64,000 nucleotides of DNA from contig QANT01007852.1 in NCBI GenBank assembly GCA_003254885.1, positions 96,958 through 160,957 of the forward strand. The letters run 5' to 3'. Positions 22,119 to 33,100 of this stretch are shown here, piece by piece. The stretch is from Purshia tridentata (lineage: Eukaryota; Streptophyta; Magnoliopsida; Rosales; Rosaceae). Made by a program: the position numbers and the translations under genes. Within the stretch, counting starts at the first letter, position 1. Each line of letters starts with the position of its first letter. The notes beneath the pieces were generated by a model. The model did not search any database. It saw only the letters and a list, made by a program, of their open reading frames with translations, and was not told where the DNA came from.

Positions 22119-25100
22119 TTAAGCTTCTTCTAACACACTTTCTGCAACTGAGGTTTGCTTACTCTCTTCACTATCCTTTTGTTTGCTGCTCACTTCCGTT
22201 GGCCCTAGTTATAGTCCTTTGTTTTACTTAACTTTTATGCTGCTCTTTACCAACTTGTTTTACTCTTTTTCTTCTTAAATCGTGTCTCAATTTGAGATCG
22301 TGTATGCGATCAAGTGGTGCTGGAAGAAAGAGGTCCAAAAGGTTATGTAGAAGAAACATGAACCGGGTCCATGGTATTCAAATCAAATAATTCATGTTTC
22401 ATGGAAACTTTTAAGAAGCATTTAAAATATCGGATATTGTTTTGTTACTCAGATGGCTACTCATACGTTTAATTGAATAAGAAGCATTTAAAATATACTA
22501 TTGAGTAAGCTTTTACTTTATTGTGGTAACCATGGTGTTTAAAATAAAGTATGATGTTTTAATGTGGGGTATACTGTATAATCACAATATAGTAACCACA
22601 ATATGGTATATGGTAATCACTATATGGTTCCTAAAATATACTAATCACTATATGGTATATGGTAACCAGAATGAAGTTTTAAGTAATCATACTTGCCACA
22701 ATATAGTAAGCATTTAGGATATCAATTGATTAAAGGTTCTTAATTATAGTACTGAGTAACCATTCTCTGGGGTTTTTTTGTTCATTTCCTCTGGCTCTAT
22801 TATTGTTGCAAGATTCTCGGAGGGTTTGCTGCTCACTTCATTTGGCTCTAGTTTTGCTTCAAGATCCTCTTGGAGTTTGCTACTCACTTCCTTTGACCCG
22901 AGTCTTGCATCAAAATCCTCTGGGGATTTGCTGCTCACTTCCTTTGGCACTAGATTTTCATCAACATCCTCACAGGGTTTGCTACTCACTTCCGTTGGCT
23001 CTAGTTTTGCTTCAAGATCCTCTTGGAGTTTGCTACTCACTTCCTTTGACCCTAGTCTTGCATCAACATCCTCTGGGGATTTGCTGCTCACTTCCTTTGG
23101 CCCTAGATTTTCATCAACATCCTCACAGGGTTTGCTGCTCACTTCCTTTGGCCCTAGTTTTTCTTCAAGACCTTCTAGTTGTTTGCTGTTCACTTCCATT
23201 GACCCTTGTTTTGCTCCAAGATCCTCTGGGTGTTTGCTGCTCGCTTCTATTGGCTCTTGTTTGGCTTCAAGGTCCTCTAGGTGTTTGTTGTTCTCTTCTA
23301 TTGGCTCTTGTTTTGCTTCAAGGTCCTCTGGGGTGTTTTTTTTCATTTCCTTTGGCTCTATTATTGTTGCAAGATCCTCAGAGGGTTTGCTGCTCACTTC
23401 CTTTGGCTCTAGTTTTGCTTCAAGATCCTCCTGGAGTCTACTCACTTCCTTTGACCATAGTCTTGCATCAACATCCTCGGGGGATTTTCTGCTCACTTCC
23501 TTTGGCCCTAGATTTTCATCAACATCCTCACAGGGTTTGCTGCTCACTTGCTTTGGCCCTACTTTTTCTTCAAGACCTTCTAGGTGTTTGCTGCTCAACT
23601 CGGGGGATTTTCTGCTCACTTCCTTTGGCCCTATTTTTTCTTCAAGACCTTCTAGGTGTTTGCTGCTCACTTCCCTTGACCCTTGTTTTGTTCCAAGATC
23701 CTCTGTGTGTTTTCTGCTCGCTTCCGTTGGCTCGTGTTTGGCTTCAAGGTACTCTGGGGGTTTGCTGTTCTCTTCCACTGGCTCTTGTTTTGCTTCATGC
23801 TCCTCTGGGTTCTTGATTGTCACTTCCATTGGCCCTAGTTCTGCTTCAATATGCTTGACTGCAGAGGTTAATGATCTCACATCTCGAGCTTCCGTTAAGT
23901 TATTGGATGAAGATGCCTGTCATGTTACATGAAAAATTATCATCTGATTTAGCAGTGACCAAGTAGTAGGTATCATGATCTGGACAGATTAGAGTGCATT
24001 TTAAATACACAGGTAATGCAATATATGACTTTTGTAAAGGAAGAGAAGACTACGCATAGAATTCTGAAATCACATTGATTTAAAACTTCTAAGATAATAC
24101 CTTGTAGAGATGCCCTCAGTCCTAGCATGCATATCCCAAAAGGGTAAAATGGTAATCATAGTCTTGTCTTAAAATCAGTCACGCAATACAGTTCTCCTGT
24201 TACATTTCTCAATGCTTGCCTCATATGGATTCACAGTACCACAAGTTGTACCATACGAGATTATACTATAAAATCACCAGTATGTCAGATTTTATTTCAC
24301 AAAACCATATAGACCTCTGCTTTGTTAAAAGATATTTGCAATTGGTGAACCGACAGTCGATAAATAAAAAGATTATAGATAATGACAATTGAATATACAA
24401 TGCTTTTGTGCATTTATGTGTATATTTAATGATAACAAATTGCAGATCATTGTGGTAATTTGTCTGTAAAATTCAAGTTAATTAACAAAAAAGCAACCAA
24501 GATACCATGAAACTCACTTTTATTAGTTGATCCAGCCGTTTTTTCAAATCCTCTGCAAATGCTTCCTTGTGAATACTTTGAAGAATGAAAAGCAAGTGAG
24601 AATGGAGATCATCTGAACGATGTTCGTCAACTTTACAGTGCGGTATAGGGGATTGGCAACCCACAGCATAGAAAGGACAACTAACAAGCTTCATTGGACA
24701 GACAGTAATACAATGCCTGTCCATATCACGTCTCATGATGGTATTGGAGCAGTTTTGTTCGCATGGAATTATCTTGAAGGGACAAATTGAATCATGTTTC
24801 TCCATGTGACTTGCACAAAATATGGTATCACACCCTTCATTTGCACAAGTCATAGACCTAAAGCTGCAATTTGAAACATGCTCTTCAAGCTCCTTAGGAG
24901 AATTATATTTCATATTGCAGTGATGTTCATTCTTATAGTCGACATTCTTAAGCAAAGTCTCTGCTATTGTTTCTCTTTTATCAATCAACCAAAACCCATT
25001 TATTTCCATCTCTTGAACAAAATCATCTATTTTTTCTTCTCTGTTTTCACTTAGCAGCCATCCTGAAACCCGACTAAACAAATTTCTCTTGGAAGTTGCA

Positions 25101-25453
25101 AAGTCATCAACAAAATCAGAAATAATATCATAAGGATGATCAGATACTTGCGCTTCTGGACCACCTTCTAAGATGATAGATTCTGCAACAAAATTTTCAC
25201 TTCTCTGAGTAATATAGTCCACCATTTCCTTTCTCACATCAGCAGCCACCGAAGCAGGGGTCCTGAAGATATCACCAGATGTGTTGTCAACACAAGCTGT
25301 AGCTAATCCAGGGATGAAAACTTGAGCTAACTTGTGAACTAGTTCTGAATCGTAAAGATCGCAATTGAATGAAGGACCTCCATCTTTCCCATCTTCAATC
25401 TTTTCTAGCTCAAGTTCCACATTACTTGCAAGTAGATCATCGATGGTTGTCAT
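22119..25453 (-). CDS. TRAF-type zinc-finger family protein with a 17-residue repeat tail (copy 1)
   Basis: Three exons are predicted: 25453-24518 (ATG, 312 codons, donor AAA|GTGAGT), 23916-22761 (acceptor GACAG|GCATCT) and 22204-22119 (acceptor ACTAG|GGCC, stop TAA). Phases 0 and 1 agree and give 725 residues. Residues about 30-190 are a conserved N-terminal region of plant TRAF-type zinc-finger-related proteins. Cys/His clusters follow (C203, C208, C213, H216, H220, C224; C231, C235, H247, C252; C259, C266, H272) in the CPF..IPC spacing of TRAF zinc fingers. Exon 2 starts ASSSNNLTEARDVRSLTSAV, then becomes a degenerate 17-residue repeat rich in E and K. The tail is KQKDSEESKQTS...EEA. No RING or MATH domain is seen, so ubiquitin-ligase activity is not implied. 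The function is unknown and probably protein binding. The last intron has a weak donor (ATG|GTTACT); if it is not used, translation stops at 22744 after GYSVL. Confidence 0.85.
22205..22760 (-). mobile_element. Last intron of TRAF copy 1, probably an insertion that split the repeat exon
   Basis: Exon sequence on both sides is the same 17-residue repeat (PEN|GPTEVSSKQ), and the inserted 556 bp is AT-rich with several short copies of ATGGTATATGGTAA and CACTATATGG. A related TTGTGGTAACCATGG motif recurs at 29662 and 30469. I infer an insertion into an originally continuous exon that became spliceable. The element class is unknown. Confidence 0.4.
22763..23830 (-). repeat. Coding minisatellite, 51-bp period, about 21 units in two higher-order blocks
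   Basis: The translated unit is close to PEDLEAKQEPTEVSSKH (17 residues). Units differ in a recognisable order (EAKQEP, GAKQGS, EEKLGP, DENLGP, DARLGS, EAKLEP, ATIIEP), and this order occurs twice, the blocks meeting near 23325 after an EPKEMKKNTPE-type unit. The block therefore duplicated as a whole. Because 51 is a multiple of three, all three forward frames also stay open here. Confidence 0.9.
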
Positions 25454-25975
25454 TTCCTATAAACAAATTCAGGCTTCAATACACTGCTTACTTGAGCAAC
25501 AAGTTTCTATAATTCTATTTTCCAAGAGAAAGTTGATATGAAGAATTTATAAGTCCAATTGTCCATCCTAGAATTTATAAACAAACAAAATCTTTTGTAT
25601 TTTGCATCTGTTTGTGAATTTCACATTTAAAAGACAAGTAAACATATTACCTACAAAATTCTTCTAAGAAAGTTCATCACCAGGGTTAGCAATATCTAAT
25701 ATTCTGACTTTCACATGCCAATCTGCTAGAATTTTTAAAAATCCCTATTACATGTTTTTTTAATAACCCTTATGTACCCTTCACAATAGATCCGATAATA
25801 ATTCTCAGGCACACAAACATAATCAGAAGAATGAAAAAGCTGTTAATGGGCAAGCACAATATCAAAAGTTTTTCCATACTCTATCTCTCTGCTGTCATTA
25901 ATCAATAGAAAACTCACTGAAGCCCATTGCTAACAAAGATTTGAATTAGTGGCCAAAAAAAAAAATTTGAATTAC

Positions 25976-26070
25976 CTGCATCATTTTTGTAATGTAAGGG
26001 TTGGAGATGTGGCTCAGAAAAGCTTCTTCACAGGGTCACTTCCCTGGTATGCAGATCCATGGTCACAATT
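25976..26070 (-). promoter_or_regulatory. Probable non-coding 5' UTR exon of TRAF copy 1, with a short upstream ORF
   Basis: It is bounded by an acceptor TATTGCAG|AATT (26071) and a donor TGCAG|GTAAT (25976), and the next acceptor TTATAG|GAA lies three bases before the main ATG at 25453. It contains a 10-codon upstream frame starting ATGGATCTGC and ending at TGA, which could limit translation of the main frame. Copy 2 of the gene lacks this exon. Confidence 0.5.
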
Positions 26071-27112
26071 CTGCAATACCCAGAAAAATTAAATTAAACA
26101 GAATTTAACCCAAATAAGAATAACTCATATAAAAAGATAATATCAGAATCCAGAATGAAATTTACCGTCAAGAAATTCATCTAAACTTGGCCCAGTTTGC
26201 CATATTTTTCTTTCAATCCTCTTCATTTTTTTACATCATTTCAATCCTCTTTTGTTTTGTACCCACCGATGTAATCGATCCTGTGCAGTTTGCCCCGAAT
26301 AAAATTATGTCCAATTTCCTGTGTAGTTTTGCCATATAAATTCATGTTTGACCATACACGTTGGTGGGTCTCTTCGACTCGACCCGAGTGCTTGTTTGTT
26401 GGTCTAAAGGTTAAGACTCTATCTAACACTGTTTGGTAAGGAGGAAAATAAGGAAATGTATTATGAGTACTGGTTTCGGTGTTAGAGAAAAATGGAGAAA
26501 AATCAAAGAGAGAAATTTTTTAGTTTTGGTTGTTAGAAATAAACCCAAGAAGGCTGCTGAGTTTCCATTTAGAGCTTGCTAATGAGAATGGAAGGAAACT
26601 TAAACAATTGATACCAGCTAGTAGATATTCTTATCACTTGGGAAAGCATTTAGACCCAATTTGATTTGCAAATTTAAGTTTTTGGGAAATATATTCTTAT
26701 GCATTTTTAGGGAGGAGGGAATGTAAGAATCTCATTAAGATGTTTGCTAATGTTAATAAAGTAACTAGAAAAATGTTTTGAAAACCAGTTTGGTTTGTAA
26801 TGGAGTAGAAAAAAAAACAAACAATTTCTAGTTTTTCGATAATACACTTATTTATTTTAGGGTTGGATCCCTACTATCCTTTTTTTTTGATAAGTTTTCA
26901 ATGGGGACCCCTCCATATATGATTTCAACAATTCGAACCGTCTACTTTTTAGATATCTATTAAAGGATTATTTTTACAAAATATTAGATAAATTAGAAAC
27001 TATTTACCTACAAAGATTAAATGGTCAAGAAAAAAAAGCACTTGCAATGTTGAAAATTTAATCTTTGTAAGTAAATTATTTGTTGGACATAAATTAGGTA
27101 TATTATGTTTCT
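26071..27112. other. Intergenic sequence upstream of TRAF copy 1
   Basis: It should hold the promoter of copy 1. I see no diagnostic element beyond AT-rich tracts. Short reverse frames (26241-26429) have no recognised domain. Confidence 0.4.
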
Positions 27113-29290
27113 GTTGGACATAAATTGCATCATTCTTTTATACACTAACTCCCTAATTTAGCTTTCGAAACTTTTGTAGGTTTTTATTAGTTTTTATGTT
27201 TTCCAGGTTTAATAAGCAAAAATAAAGAATTGAGTTAAATGGACCCAATTTGGAGAATGAACGAGCTAGGAAAAGGAGAATAAAATGATATTGGGCCTAG
27301 CCAGCAGCATGAGCCCAAGGAACAAATCCCGTGCCGAACCCTAGAGCCCTAGCCGCAACTTGCAGGTACATTAAAGCCCATCACACAAGGCCCTAGGTGC
27401 ACGCACATGAAGCCCAAAAAGCAACCCACATGACCACAGGGCAATGCCATGCCACAAGCCGACCTAGAGCCTTTCTTGTAGGGGTGGGCATTTGCACCGT
27501 AAAATCATGGAACTGAACTAAACTGTTGATGAAAAAACTAAAAAAAATCGTGTTGACTTTTTTGGTCAAACACCATAACAAAACTGAACCAAACCATTAG
27601 TGGCCGGTATAGGTGCCGGTTTACCACCAAAAAGAACCAATCCGAATTGGACCGGACCATAAATATATATAATTATAATTTTGAAAAAATATTTATTGTT
27701 TATATATGATTTTAAATTAAACAATGACAAAAAAAAGGTTTAAAACTCAATTTCTAATTATTATAGAGTAAACAAGAGAACAGCCCCCATATTATATAAA
27801 ATAATTTGTATAATTAATCAAACTATAAAGTTTAAACTATATATATATATTAAAATATAATATAGGCTATAATGATTAATGTTACAATTTATATGATTGG
27901 AATATAAAGTGTTTGTCATTTAAAATTTAAACTTTAGAGTATATCCTAAACAAAATTACTAATCTTAGTAATCTATATTCTATAATATATTTAAAAAAAT
28001 TGTGTATAGGTTCAATTATGCACCGTAACATCAAACCAAACTGTGACCATATGAGGTTTGATTTAATTTCGTTTTTTATTAATTTTTACCATATATGTAT
28101 TTACGGCGCGGTACATAGTTTTACACAAACACTGCACCGAACCGCACCCACCCACCCCTACTTCCTTGTGCACCATTACAAAGAGATGGCTGACCTATGT
28201 CCACATGCAGCCCCCCTTGTGCGCCAAGTCTCCTTGCTTGCCAAGAAACTTGCATGACAAGCAACTTAATGCCACCCCCTCTACTAGCTTGCTTTGGCCT
28301 CAATTTTCCCTAATGCAACTAGGACTTCCTCATGCGCCTATATAAAGCCCTCACTAGCCTTGCTTGTCGCCAGTAACCGTTGGGGTCCTAGCCACCGCCC
28401 TAGCCACTATCAGCCTTCAACTTGGCTTATTTTGTTCTTCCTCGTTTTATTTTCATCAACTATTTTGTAGACATCATTAGTTTTAATCTATTTTTTCTCG
28501 GTTATAAATCTTTTCTTGTTTTTTCATATGAATTAGATAAGAAACCCAATGCATCTTAGGAATAGGATGTAAACCTAATTCGAAGTGATACATAAATCCA
28601 AGAAGCAAGTGATGATTTGATGCCAATGCTAGATTTTTAATCTTTGCATAAATGACATGTTAAATTGTTTGCCTCTTAGGATTAATCACCCTAGGTTGTA
28701 TGCATCTAGCTTTTTTTGAGGATCGGTGTGAAATAATCAAAGACATCCACCCCTTCACAAGCTCTACATGACCTTTTGTCATGGGATAAGGTTTTGTAGA
28801 TGTAGGGGGCCTGATTGCCTATTGTTTGCATGTTTTGTCGTTTCACAAAGTTTAATGACTCTTTACATGGGTAACAGCTTTGGGTAGTCGACCATAGCCA
28901 AAGGAGAACATCTACTTAGGGAAAATAATCAAAGCTCTAAGTTCATGCCTAAGGGAACATAATATGCTATTAGTAGTTGCCACTAGAAAATAATCAAAAC
29001 TAGCCGGTAGGCAAAACTTTAGTATAGTTGGGGTAGAATTGAGGATTAGGGTGGAATATGAATACTAGCATTTCAATGGCCATGTAGATTAGGTTCACTC
29101 CTCAACCCCCATTATTTTTCTGCTTTCAATAATTGCTAGTCAGGCGAATGTGTGCCTCACCAATCCATTCCTTGTGGAATCAACTTCGTACTTATACGCT
29201 ATTACTGCACCAAGCGATTCGTATACTTATGAGTTACAACTTATTATTCATTTTATATTCCAAGTAAAATAAGTTGTGCAAAAAGTGGCA
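27113..29290 (+). mobile_element. Ty3/gypsy (Athila/Tat-like) LTR, probably solo, carrying a nested hAT element
   Basis: It starts TGTTGGACATAAATTGC and ends near TCGTATACTTATGAGTTAC, after TCCTTGTGGAATC; these phrases parallel the ends of Tat/Athila LTRs. A promoter-like CTATATAAAGCC is near 28340. No primer site or pol is seen on either side. Exact ends and target duplication could not be fixed. The hAT element at 27479-28160 lies inside. Confidence 0.5.
27479..28160. mobile_element. Non-autonomous hAT element
   Basis: The termini are TAGGGGTGGGC at the left and CCCACCCCTA at the right. The flanking 8-mers CTTTCTTG (27471-27478) and CTTCCTTG (28161-28168) differ at one base, as expected for an aged 8-bp hAT target duplication. 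The 682-bp interior is AT-rich without a transposase frame. The frame 28000-28257 spans the right end and is not a gene. Confidence 0.85.
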
Positions 29291-29688
29291 ATAGTTTCTG
29301 ATTTAGGTAAATATTTTTGCTAGAATAATCTTTTAACGGAGACTTAGAAAATAGACAACTCAAATTGTTAAAATCCTATATAGAGTGGGCTTAATGGAAA
29401 ATTTTTGTCCAAAAATAGGATGTCACGTGTCATTCTCCTTTATTTTATATATATATAATTGATAAGGGTATGTAACATAATTGATATTTTTCAATTGTTA
29501 ATGGGGGCATAGAGCATATTACCAGCTATGATCCATGGTTCCCCATATAGAGCTTATTACATATCTTATGGTTTTTGGTGGGTGCATATTACATATCTTC
29601 CTCAAGCTGGAAACACACAATATAATAATTTCTCCCAATTGATTAAAGATCCTATTCTATATTGTGGTAACCATGGTATTTTAATTTA
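29291..29688. other. Non-coding spacer
   Basis: No gene is seen. It ends in a 27-bp unit (TTGTGGTAACCATGG..., 29662-29688) whose partner copy begins at 30469, beyond the MULE-like insertion. Confidence 0.4.
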
Positions 29689-30459
29689 GAGCAAATTACA
29701 ATGTGCACCCATGAGGTTTGGGGTATATAACTTCAATCTGCACCCTAATATTTCTATTGACTAACAATTTGCACTTTATTCGAGGGCATTTCTGGTAAAT
29801 CATGTTTTAGTTCAAAAAACAAATTTTTTTAAAAAATTTTAATTCAAAAATTTTTATTTATTTATCCTCTCTTCAGCAACCCCTCCCAAGTTGTCGGACC
29901 CTCTCAACCCTTCTCATTCTCTTTCTCTCTTCTCTCTCTCTTCTCTTTTTTTTCCTTCATTTTTATTTTACATTTTTGGTTGTTTTGGTCTAATGCTTCT
30001 GATTTGAAATTATTAAATTTCTCTTGGGAGGAGCTGGGTTGGGAGGGATGGCCGGAGAGAGGGAAGAGAGAGAGAAGAGAGAAATAGAAGAGAGAGGAGG
30101 TTGGGGAGGACCATCAGCACCTTGTTTGCGGCAACTGGGGTGGGCGGTGGGGTCGAGAGTGTCCGGCAGCTTAGGAGGTACAGGGGTGGGGTCGGGAAGG
30201 GCTGGATTGGGAGGGGTTGTCGAAAAGAGAGAAGAGAGAGAGGAGAAACAAAATTAAAATTTTTTTATTCAATTAAATTTCTTTTTGGTTATTTTAAATT
30301 ATTTTTTTGAACCAAATCTTGATTTACCCAAAGGGCCCTTGAATAAAGTGTAAACTGTTCGTCATTAGAAACATTAGGGTGCACATTTAAGAAATTGAAA
30401 CATTGGGGTGCAAGTTGTTAAACACCCCAAACCTCAAGGGTGCACATTGTAATTTGCTC
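29689..30459. mobile_element. MULE-like foldback element with perfect 9-bp target duplication
   Basis: Both ends carry GAGCAAATTACAATGTGCACC as inverted repeats, extending about 120-130 bp with gaps (further pairs: TGCACCCTAAT, ACTTTATTC.AGGGC, GGTAAATCA). The flanks are TTTAATTTA at 29680-29688 and again at 30460-30468. A 9-bp duplication with long terminal inverted repeats is diagnostic for Mutator-like elements. The interior is a GA-rich/CT-rich inverted pair without transposase; the forward frames at 30024-30310 are low-complexity. Confidence 0.9.
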
Positions 30460-30468
30460 TTTAATTTA

Positions 30469-32419
30469 TTGTGGTAACCATGGTATTTTAATCAATTGTA
30501 AATTAAATCGCTAGCATTCTCCCAATTGATCTTGGTGGTTACTAAGATGTTTCGTTATTAGTACGCGGTACTCATGAAAATTAAGAACCTCTACTTGGTT
30601 TTAAGAAAGAAAAATAGAAAAAGACAATTAATTAAGAACATGCTTAAAGTATTAATATATTGTAGTAATAAAATCGGGAAATTTTTACAAAGCTTAAAGT
30701 TCATTAATGATTACATGCTAGCTTATTATTAATAATTGCTAGTTGGATGCTTGAAAAGTTGGCAATGGTACGTAACACATATATATATATGCAATAATAT
30801 ATGCATTTGAAGAAAGAGCTAGCAAATCTAAAATCTGATATATGAAATGATTAATTGTGTAAAGTAGAAGTGGTATATATTGATGAATTCATGAGTACCT
30901 GTATTAGGCTGATCAAGGCTGAGGCAGAGAGAGACAGAGAGCAGCAGAAGGCAGTTTGTAATTGTATGTGTATCTGGGGCAGTGCTGGTGAATGAATATA
31001 TGAGAATGAATGTATGTAACGTCTGCTCATTTGTGAATGAATGAATTCGATCTCTTGTATGATTTTAACCACACACACTCCTCCATCACGCTTTTCACTC
31101 TCTCTCTCTCTCTCCAGCCAGAAAGAATGAAATGAAATGAAAACTGATCCATGGGTTGGGTTAGTTCCTCTTTATGCGTTACTCTCTCTCTCTCTCTCTC
31201 TCTTTCTCTCGCTCTCCAGTTTCCAAATACTAGAGGCAAAGGCATCAGCAAATCCCATCTTTTTCTCTTTCTTCCTCTGTTTTTTCTCCACAAATTTTGC
31301 CATGTCATTTCACTTCTCGGGTTTCAGTTAATTTATTTTTAAAGAGAAAAAAAAACAATGAAGTTCCATTTCATTTTATTGTTTAAAAAATCTAGAGTCA
31401 AGTCAATTGTGTTTAAAAAATCTAGAGTCAAGTCAATTGTATTTAAAAAATTGAGTAACTAATAAGGAGTATATCCTCAATTGTATTCAAGAGACAAGAA
31501 ATATAGTAAATCTGCATATCATGATTGTAACATGGGATACCTTTTGATCCTTTTTTGAGGGCTCTTCCTATGTTTTTGCTCATGACAGCTCACAAATATG
31601 TGGAAACCTTGCATCTGAGCTTTTCTGTGCACTCATTTTGCCTCATGCTTCACATAGCTCATGAAATTACAAATGCCAATAATATTTCACTGCCTTGAAC
31701 TTGAAGTTGCTTCCAAGCCTCAAATTCCTCATTCTTGAGAATAGCCAGAAATCAAGGAAGTCCAAGTGACCAAGAAGATAATACTCATTTGCATCTGATG
31801 CAGAGATATTGGGTAACTTCTGATGATAGAATAGTAACTAATAGACATATTCAATAATTAAAAGATTTGGACTACCTCAAAATTGATTTTAGGCTTGGTA
31901 TTTGAATCAAAGGTCAAGAAAATGTAGATGCTTCTTGCAATCGTCACTACAAATATCATTGGGGTCCAAATAATCAAAGGTAAAAGTGTAGTCTACTCCT
32001 TGTCAAATTTTCTTTTAAATGCTGAAAGACCATTTCCCACACATCAGTTTTTCGAATCAAGACTGACAACCCATGTAGTAGTGTATCGACTGGCGACTGC
32101 CCAACGAGTGGTTAACTTTGAAAGACAAGCTTGCAAACATGCTAAAGATTGTATTAAAGAAGGTATTAACCACCACAATTTTTCAGCAACAAACATATGA
32201 TATGACAATGCCAAAGCTAAAATCAACAGTCAACACCAAAAAGAATAACCTGTCCCTGTAAATTTACAATCTGCAGTTTGCTTCAACATGGCTATTTCAA
32301 ACAACTGTTAAATTTACAATCAAATTAGAAAAGACATAAAGAAGAACTAATTATACAGGTATTTCATATTTAAAACGCTTAAATAAAGAAATAAGTTATA
32401 ATCTTCAGATGAGCTGCAT
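30469..32419. other. Non-coding interval with microsatellites and a 30-bp tandem repeat
   Basis: It contains CT-rich microsatellites (about 31099-31115 and 31180-31212) and a perfect 30-bp tandem pair at 31381-31440 (GTTTAAAAAATCTAGAGTC...). Frames at 31027-31342 only reflect the CT tract. The interval 31928-32226 has overlapping frames on both strands with no recognised domain. Confidence 0.5.
31381..31440. repeat. Perfect 30-bp tandem duplication
   Basis: Two identical 30-bp units begin GTTTAAAAAATCTAGAG at 31381 and 31411, with a partial third unit after them. Perfect identity suggests a recent origin. Confidence 0.95.
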
Positions 32420-32536
32420 TCAACATGGAAAATGCGATCGAACTTTAACTGCAACACCTCCAGCTTGAGATGAAGAGCCATCTCTGCCTCTTGATGGTCC
32501 TGGAATTCCACCGTATCCAACTTTTATGCCATAAGA
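32420..32536 (-). CDS. Unidentified terminal coding exon (38 codons)
   Basis: A good acceptor (CTTGTTTGCAG|TCTTATGG) is followed by a 38-codon frame ending at TGA (32420). It reads SYGIKVGYGGIPGPSRGRDG, then SSQAGGVAVKVRSHFPC. Glycine-rich composition and a clean stop suggest a real last exon. A possible donor at 33092 (AATGAG|GTTAGC) could splice to it from TRAF copy 2, but the frame upstream is broken, and copy 1 has no such exon. I do not recognise the protein. It could equally be a leftover of a third gene. Confidence 0.4.
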   Translation of the reverse strand, partial: SYGIKVGYGGIPGPSRGRDGSSSQAGGVAVKVRSHFPC

Positions 32537-33091
32537 CTGCAAACAAGACCAAGAATTGAGAATCAGCACACACACAGCTCCCATTCATTCAATTTTACAA
32601 ATTGTTTAATTGTCCTCTGAGAATTCAAAGGAAAGATATCTGTCCATTTTGTTTTTAAAGAGAATGACATGAAAGGGATAAGGTAACAGTTTGGGATGGT
32701 GGAACAATTATATACATTTTTTAGAGTCAAAACCCAGCCTTGTCTTTACATAATAATAGAGATTTCAGCAGAACATTCGGTATTTTAAAAGTGGACCCAT
32801 TATATTTGCAAACCACTCCAAATTCTAAGCAACGATAATCAGCAATCATGTGAAAAAATTTACTGTCCAATCAATCAGTATAAAATAACTTCACAAAATG
32901 GCACTATGAGACCATACAGTCAAGCATTCTACTATACATTCACAAAATGCTCCATTCAAGTTGTTAAGATTTCAAAAACATGGGACCAATAAGAAGATAA
33001 ATAAATCGATCTCCTACGTGTTTTACTAATATGTCATAAAAGATGCACGAGGACATGTAAGGCAGGGTAAAGAAAGAAAGAAAGCTAACCT
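32537..33091. other. Non-coding interval between the unidentified exon and TRAF copy 2
   Basis: It is AT-rich and contains no supported gene. It may be an intron if the 32420-32536 exon belongs to TRAF copy 2. Confidence 0.4.
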
Positions 33092-33100
33092 CATTTGACC

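Noticed and set aside
22778-23932. Long forward-strand frames opposite the TRAF repeat exon (22778-23932 and 22803-23816; likewise 33129-33668 in copy 2)
   Set aside because: The 51-bp period keeps all frames of the array open. They show only the antisense of the repeat, have no start context or domain, and the reverse strand joins properly to the zinc-finger exon.
31137-31342. Serine/leucine-rich frames on both strands
   Set aside because: They come from a (CT)n microsatellite.
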